Of a stretch of 64,000 bases of DNA, positions 13,401-22,400 are shown piece after piece. Position numbers and translations under genes: made by a program. The stretch is from Hexactinellida sp. DTS-2022. Lineage: Eukaryota; Porifera; Hexactinellida. The notes under the pieces were generated by a model, which saw nothing but the letters and a program-made list of their open reading frames with translations, was not told where the DNA came from and made no database searches. Location: NCBI GenBank assembly GCA_028753945.1, contig JAPNXP010000007.1, positions 806,001 to 870,000 of the forward strand, in the 5' to 3' direction. The first letter of the stretch is position 1; every line of letters begins with the position of its first letter.

Positions 13401-16400
13401 TTTCGTAATGTCAATTTGCATTGGAAATACTGTATACTACCAGTATATAATGTATTATTTATTACAAATGAAAGATGACTATAGAGTTGAGTATACAACA
13501 ATATTTAAGATAAATTACCGATTGCTTTCCCAGCATATTATTTATATTTATATTCTATATATTAGCGTTTGATAATCCTGGAATTGAGTTGAGTTGAGTT
13601 GTTTTACATTGACAGAAAAGAAATTACTTTAATAATTTACCGAATACACTGGTGTAAACTAAAGTAAAGTAATATTTGATATTTCACACCTGGAGGAGTT
13701 TTATTGACTCACAAATTTTGCTAAATATAGTAAATTTCTGAAAAGGATTTATCCAGGTACGCGAGACGCTCCTTTGGAGTATGATTTTTTTGAAAATTTT
13801 AATTAGGAGCGCAAAATTTTGGAATCTTCTCCTATACGCAACATCAATTTGTGATGAAAATTGCATCAGACCAGGATTAGGAGCGTATTTACAAATATCT
13901 GTATAATACACTGATTTCTGACACCAAATTAGAGCAGAGATTCCCACCCTTTTCAACTGTGGATCCCATATAGTAAATATTATACATTCTGTGGACCCCC
14001 TCCCATTGAGCATAATACAAATTTTGAGATATTGTGGACCCCAGGTTGGGAACCACTGTATTAGAGGTTCCAACTGATGGATTTTCTTAAAATGTATACA
14101 AAACAACAAATCTTATATAATACAATATTTTCTACATAAACGCAGGTGATAAGCTACCTAATATGTGCCTAATTTGTTTAATTTAATATGATGATATCCA
14201 AAGATGGATAACAAATGTATATTGTAATCGTTGTTAAATTGGGCGTGGTTTTCTGAACTTTTGTGGACCTCATTTCCTAGAAAATTGTTTTATTTATGTG
14301 GCATCAATAAATATATCCATTTTGACAATGTAAAGATTTATGAAAGTTTGGTAAAATTCTCAATTATATTAAGTTTATCGGCTAAAAATATACAACTTTC
14401 CATCATTATTATATTGTGGTCATTAATTTCAAATTTCAGCTATTTTCTGGTAAATATTTTAATGGATTTAGCTTGAAGATAAACTGAAAGAGAAAATACA
14501 AAATGATTTGGCGAGTCAGGTTAAGTTTGCTGATGAGTATGAAGTATTTAACAAGTGAGTTGGGAATTACAATTTCAGCATTTTCCCTTTTAAATATTAA
14601 ATTAAACAATTACTTTGCTTGAATTTTAGATTTCCCCGTAATATGTTTTGTTGTGAAATTTTTCCTTGAAATTCGAATTTACTTTCTCTATAGCATAATT
14701 ACTAATTGCATACAGCTCTTAGTACAGGATGCAGACAATGCATGCTCTAATGCATTTCAACATATGATCAAAGTAAGTTTATTTATTTAATCTATATTAT
14801 ATAGTGTGTACCTGTGATATTTACAACACTTTTACTGTACTGTACCATGGATAATATTATAGAGATTTAATTAACTAGTGTTGTGTTGTGACCACGGATT
14901 CATCCAGTAACTCGTTATTTACTCGTAAATTTAGTTACAGCACCAAATTCCCCTATGCAAATATGTTTTGGTAATTAATTAATACTACTTAGGTATTATA
15001 ACACAATTAATACATACGTTTGTGTGTATATTAGTTTATATGCCCAGAATAATTGAATACGTTGGACGACCCACATAATAATTTTTGGTATACAGCAGTA
15101 TTTTAGGCTTTTGAAAGAATATTGCTCATTTTCTCACCAATGAAAAGATAAATCATGAAAATTTAATATAGCATGTAAATGAATGATACAATATAAACTC
15201 AACAGCAATCAAAGCACTTTTTAGCAATTCCATGCGTTTTGTCTCGGAATTGCTGTTTAGTAATAATCAAATGGCTAAATATAGAGTTATATCACACCCA
15301 TACAACCGCAGAATTTAATACTAGTATTAATAATTTATAATAATACTTGTCATCAAATATCATTTTATTATATACTGAGCATTTATTTGACAACCTTAAG
15401 CTTCATAACCATATTTATCTTTCATATAAATACAAATAAATTAAATTTATTATAAGGAGGCTCAGTATTTCGTTACTTTTATATACTAAAAAAAAAAAAA
15501 AACAATTACTTATTCACAATCCTTTATTCAATGTACGAAATACGCTATCCTCCTTTTTGCGCTATGATGTACGTAGTTATAATTAAAGCTTAGTAATCAC
15601 CAAAAAATTCGCAATATTGATCCGATCCTTGATCTCATAACAGCATTTGTGAATATAATTTATAAATTATAACGAGTGCTTTAGGTTCGCGAGTGACATC
15701 TACGATTTTATTTTTATCAGGGATCGGATTTTTTTCATTCAAAATGCGATTCACACCTTATTAAGCTCTCATAAATTCATAATGTTCTCATTATTTGTTT
15801 ACTTGATAATTAAAATGTGTACCAGGATGGGATTGGGTTTCTGCATGGTTAATTAACCGCCAATGTTACTTAGCACATAATTTATATATATTTCTATAAA
15901 ATATTAGTTTATCTTGCTGAATAATTCATTTTCACCAAGTAATCTACCGTTAATTTACATGCAAATTTTCCAGGTAATTTAGAAACTATGTTGTCACTAA
16001 AGGAAGGTCAGTAACTATGATAAATTGGGTCAATAAAATATGTAAGGGATCATTCAAATGTTGAGTAACGCTCCCTATATTTTGGCCATTTTGTAATACA
16101 AAAGGATGGTCTGTCACACATTGGTTAACCCTCATGGCTCCACCCCCTTTGAAGCGTACGAAGTGTTTGAACGGACGACCCCTTAGAGTGGTCAACCGAA
16201 TCCAGCTTTGTGTTTACAGTTTTAAAGCCCTACAGAAGACAATAAAGTTTCAGACAAATAAATAAAGAAACATAATCTATTTATACACAACCCTAATGTT
16301 TAAAGCTAATTTTCTTTCTTCTATAAAAGCAAATAGATTGTAAATAGTTTAGGAGGCTTAGTATTTTGTTACTTCTACTTTTCCAAAAAATAAAAAGAAT

Positions 16401-19400
16401 TTTCGTGGTGATCATTATTGTGCAACAAAATACGCTATCCTCCTTTTTGCTTCGTGGAGTGAGCAAATTAGTACTTTTCATTGACGGTTTAATTCCCGAG
16501 TATTATACAGCCCCCCTCCTTATGTACGCTTCTTGGACCATCTTATGATACCAAAAGGATGATCTGTCACACGTTGGCTAATCTCCCTTTGGAGGTGTTA
16601 CTTAGCGTTTGACTGCCCAATCTATTATTTCCCCCATCAACATTCTACCAATGTTTTACTCAAACATTGGTAGAATGTTGATGGGGGAAAATAATAGATT
16701 ACAAGTTGAATCAAGACTAGATCGGTTAGCCGGTTTAATGCTTCTAGAATAACTAGTTAGTGCAACCTCGATTATCCGAATCGTTAGTATAGGACGAGTC
16801 AAACATGTTCAGATAATTATTTTTAAAAATCGAATTTGCACTGTAATATACAGAAGAACAAACACCAACGGACGGTTAAAATTTGTTCGCTTCTCCGAAG
16901 TTCGTATTAACCGGAGTAATACCCATTTAAAGCCATTGAAGGGACGATATTTTGGGGAACTGTTTGTTCACTTATCCGAAGTTCATATTAATATTAACCG
17001 TGTTCGTACTAACGAGGTTCTACTGCAATTAACTTGTTTCTTATTAATTAATTAACTAGAGCAGAGGTGCAGTGTACCGATCATATTATAGTAATCATAC
17101 ATTTGTAGCCTGTGAGTAACTTCGGTTAGGAAAACTCGTTAGTATGTCACTGGGGGCAGGGCCTTCGAATTGGTATCAGTGTAGAACGATAAATATTTGT
17201 ATTGTATTTACTGTCAAAATAACTTGTTACTGATATTGGTCCTGACAAGGAATCCGAACGTGTGACAGGTCATACTTTTTGTATCATAGGAAGGGGGGAG
17301 GGGGCTGTATAATATTCGGGAATTAATTAAATGTCATGGTAAGTAAACCGTCAAAGGACAGTATTAACAATTTGCCTCACTCCACGAAGCAAAAAGGAGG
17401 ATAGCGCATTTTGTTGTCAGTAGAATCACCCATGAAAATGCTTAATATTTTTTGGAAAAGTAGAAGTAACAAAATACTAAGCCTCCTAAACTATTTACAA
17501 TCTATTTGCTTTTATAGAAGAAAGAAAGTTAGCTTTAAACATTAGGGTTGTGTATAAATAGATTATGTTTCTTTATTTATTTGTCTGAAATTTTATTGTC
17601 TTCTGAGTAGGGCTTTTTAATTAATTAATTAAATATTGTAAACACAAAGCTGGATTCGGTTGACCACTCTAAGGGGTCGTCCGTTCAAACATTTAGTACG
17701 CTTCAAAGGGGGTGGAGCCATGAGGGTTAACCAATGTGTGACAGACCATCCTTTTTGTATTACAAAATGGCCCAAATATAGGGAGCGTTACTCAACATTT
17801 GAATGATCCCTTACATATTTTATTGACCCAATTTATCATAGTTACTGACCTTCCTTTAGTGACAACATAGTTTCTAAATTACCTGGAAAAATATGCATGT
17901 AAATTAACGGTAGATTACTTTGTGAAAATGAATTAATATTTTATAGAAAATTTTAAAACTTATGTGCTAAGTAACATTGGCGGTTAATTAACCATGGCAG
18001 AAACCAACCCCACCCTGGTACACATTTAATTATCAAGTAAACAAATAATGAGAACATTATGAGAGCTTAATAAGGTGTGAATCGCATTTTGAATGAAAAA
18101 ATCTGATCCCTGAAAAAATAAAATCGTCGATGTCACTCCCGATCCTAAGCACTCGCATAGCATTCTGCTATGACACTGGTTATATATTAGATTCACAAAT
18201 GATGTTGTGAGATCAAGGAAATTTTTTGGTGATCACTAAAAAGCTTGAATTATAACTGCATCACGGAGCAAAAAGGAGATAGCGTATTTCGTACATTGAA
18301 TAATTGATTGTGTAGATTTGAAGAATTTTTTTTTTTTTTAGTATATAGAGTATATACTATTTAATGTATTAATGACAGTTTGGCCCAGTCTGCAGGGCTG
18401 TATCAACTCATTTTGAGTTGGCAAAATCAACTCATTTTTCTGAATGAGTTGAATGAGTTGGTAGTGGTCTAAATGAATGAGTTGAATGAGTTGATAGCTC
18501 ACTTGAATGAGTTGAAATGAGTTCAACTCATTTTAGAAATGAGTTTGTTTGAACCAACTCATTTCTAAAATTGGTTAAAATATATATCATAGTCAATAAT
18601 TGTCCTGCCATGTGGCATAAGTAGTATTTGCGTCAACCCATAGTGAGATGCAGATCCCATCTCAATACTCGAAAAATACTCGAAATCATGAAAATAGTGC
18701 TGAAGCAAGTTTTTTAGCAACAGTGGCTTGCATCGCATATGTATACAATTTTTTTAATGAGTTAATTGCATGGAGTTACATGCATTTGAATGTGTAATTA
18801 AATGAGTCGAGTTGAACGAGTTTTAAAATGAGTTGAAATGAGTTGAATGAGTTGAAATGAGTTGAATGAGTTGAAATGAGTTGGTTGCATAAAACTGGAT
18901 AAATTGAATGAGTTGAATGAGTTGGTTACATCCAAATGAATGAGTTGAATGAGTTGGTACAATATAAATGAATGAGTTGGTTCCGAGGAAATGAGTTATT
19001 TTACCAACTCAAAATGAGTTGATACAGCCCTGCAGGCCCACTATGTAGTACGTAGTAGTCGGTACAGTAAAATAGTGATGAGTTTCGTTGATTATTAGTT
19101 CATTTTATATTAATACCGTATTTCCCATAATAAGCGCTTTACTCTCAATTTTTTTTGAAAAGTCCTGGAAATAATATTTGGGTTATAATGGTTCTCAGCG
19201 ACAGTAAACATAAAACAATTCAGTTAAGGGTATATATTTTAAACATAAAAATGCAAGTTTTATTGACCCGGTGCTTATCCGCTTATTCGGGGAATTACTG
19301 TAGTTTGAATGTGTATTTACACGGCAACACATTTGGCTAGGTCAGGTAGTTTTTATTTGTCAGCCAATTAAATGCAAATAACCTAGGAAGTTGCGTTTCA

Positions 19401-22400
19401 TGAAAGATTCTGCACATTCTAATGCAATAGTTACTGGTTCGGCAATTTGGGTCATAAAAATATTAAATTATGAGGCACCAAAATATTATTAATAAATTGA
19501 TGAAGAAAAGATACTTAGTTGAGACACATTATATAAAATACATTCCTATTAGCTTATTTGTAACTATGGAATAAATTTAATTCATCCACTTTAATTAATA
19601 CTATTCATTATTAAACTATAGAACTCGGTCAATTATATACAGAAGGTATCTCGTTTCAATTGAATATCTGGATAACAATTTAAACAGTTCGTTGTAGAGA
19701 TTAGCTACGCATTTGAATGCCACCACAGACAATACAGTGAAACCACTATTTTAACTTTATAAACAGACAGCCATTGTTGAGCATAGTTCTGAAAGCATAT
19801 AAGAGTTCTATTATCCACTAATCCATCTTAGTCAAAGTATGAAGACAAATTTGTATATTTTCTGTCTGTTATTGTTGTATATTCACGGCAGTTTTTATGC
19901 AACTGGGCTTAAATTGAAAATTGTGACAGTCGCAACTGAAGAAACTGATGGATTGAAACGGCTTTTACGTTCTGCAAGGGTATACGGTCTCGACGTGACC
20001 GTCACAGGTCTGGGACTCGAGTGGAAGGGAGGCGACGTAGCTAAGTTTAGCGGCGGTGGCCATAAAATAAACATTATGAAAGAAAAACTTTCCGAATGGA
20101 AAGACGAACCCGATACAATTGTCATGTTCACGGATGCCTATGACGTCATTTTGACTACGACTGCTGATAAGATTTTGGAGAAATTTCTTGAATTTGAATG
20201 CAAAATTGTATTTGCGGCTGAACCATTTCTGTGGCCAGACCTAAGTTTAGAACGTTATTACCCCCAAACTCGACTCGGATACAAATACTTGAATTCAGGC
20301 GGGTTTATAGGCTATGCAAGAGATGTGTGGGAAATAGTGAACGATAAACCAATTGCAAATGATGAAGACGATCAACTATTTTATTCAGTAATTTACGTTG
20401 ATAAACGGGAGAAATACGGTGTGCGGTTAGATCACAGGAGTCACATTTTCCAGAATCTAAACGGAGCCACTGATGACGTTGAACTCGAATACAAAGAAAA
20501 CGATACCGTTCTTCTAAACAAACTTTATGAAACATACCCAGCAATGGTACATGGTAACGGTGCAGCTAAAATCCACTTGAATAACTTCGGGAGTTATCTC
20601 GCCAAGTCTTGGGTTAAAGACAAAGGTTGTTTAGCTTGTAAGGAAGATACCATAGATAATATCGAACTCACAACTGAAAAAGCGCCTATCATCATGCTAG
20701 CATTATTCATTGAACGTCCTACCGCATTCATTTTATCCTTTTTTGAGAAAATCCGTAATCTCAATTACCCCAAGAAATCAATCCATTTGTATCTCCATAA
20801 TAGTAACGATTACCATTCGGTTAGTGTCAATAGTTGGATAAAGGAAAACCACAAACTGTATAAATCTTATACAATTAAAAGTCCACATGCACAGTTAGAA
20901 GAAGGCGCTGCAAAAAACGCATCAGTTGAAGAATGTTTGGGAAAACAATGTGAGTATTTATTCATGGTCAACTCCGATGTAATTCTGACGAATAGGGACA
21001 CAATACAATTGTTAATGCAGAGGAATAGGTCCATAATAGCTCCATTAATTCTAATTCCGGGAAAATATTGGTCGAATTTTTGGGGCCAAGTTGCACCTGA
21101 TGGATTCTACTTGCGTTCATTTGACTATTTCGATATTATCCATAGTGATAAAAGGGGTATTTGGAATGCAGCGTATATCGCAGAAGCAATTCTATTTGAA
21201 AGCGAGGCTTTGGAGAAAGGAATTAACTTTGAAAGCCCAGAATTCGCCAGCGATATGGCTGGCCCTGAATACCTTAGAAAAAACGGTAGATTTATGTATT
21301 CAGACAATCTAGTTGAGTACGGAAGACTAACAGACGCTACCAACTTTGATGTTAACAAAAAACACCCAGACATGTACATGCTATTCGATAACAAACTCGA
21401 ATGGGAAGAAATATACATACACGATAATTATTCAGATAACTTCGTACCAAACGTTAACTACAGCATGCCATGTCCTGACGTGTACAATGTTCCGTTAGTA
21501 TCTCCCCTCTACTGCCTACAGCTAATCGAAGAGATGGAGCATTTCGGGAAATGGTCTACTGGTGGGCATAAAGATGCAAGACTCGACGGGGGCTACGAAA
21601 ACGTTCCAACGGTTGATATTCACATGAAACAGATTGACCATGAAGAACATTGGCTACAAATTATAAAGGATTACGTACTTCCTATTCAAGAGAAAATATA
21701 CGTTGGGTATTCATCTGATGGAAAATCTTTTATGAATTTTGTCGTTAAATATCATCCTGAAGGACAAAAGTACCTTCGCCCTCATCACGATTCATCTACA
21801 TTCACTATTAATGTTGCGTTGAATAGGATTGGAATTGATTTCACTGGGGGCGGTTCTAACTTCATTCGTTACAATTGTTCAGTGCCTCAGAACCCTATTG
21901 GTTGGTTAATAATGCATCCTGGGAGACTGACACATTATCATGAGGGCCTTGAGATCAAGAGTGGAGTTAGGTACATCATGATATCATTCATTGACCCTTA
22001 GTAGTGTGTATGTGTGGTAGTTTGTTGTTGGTACAGACAACAACAACAACAACAACAACAAGTGTGTGTACATTTTGACTTTGTAAATATTGTAAATGTT
22101 TGTATTTGTATTTACATAATAGTTTGTAATATGTTTTAGTAAACATTCATTTTTCATACTACGTAATCCGTTTCTAAAATAGTATAGGAGAAATACACCC
22201 TCATTCCAAATGCCAGAAACGTAGTCTTGTAGTTAACTTGTTTACACATCAGTTCCATTACCTAGCTATTAACATATTGCGTATCTGGTACATTTAATGT
22301 ACAGTAGAACTCAGTTATAACGTACACCCCTTCGGGGATGGAAAATAAGTACCTATTATCCGAGTTTACGATTGCATTGTATTAACCGAGTTTAACCTAC

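Larger units (their letters stand above)
15478..18352. repeat. Long inverted repeat (about 1.1-kb arms) in VPS53 intron 8
   Basis: 15478-16600 pairs with 17250-18352 in reverse orientation, with small indels; shared landmarks include ATTCAATGTACGAAATACGC, the GGATCGGATTTT box, GTAACATTGGCGG and CACTCTAAGGGGTCGTCCG. Arms contain family-R and AGGAGG...CCTCCT repeats. No transposase frame is seen. It may be a foldback transposon or two opposed copies of one element. Confidence 0.85.

Noticed and set aside
13684-14109. 141-codon frame on the - strand
   Set aside because: Built from a family-F hAT MITE and a second repeat (shared with 32.9 kb); no protein features.
14520-14545. CTGATGAG hammerhead-like core at about 14530
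   Set aside because: It lies in VPS53 coding exon 14472-14554 with no stem II or GAAA.
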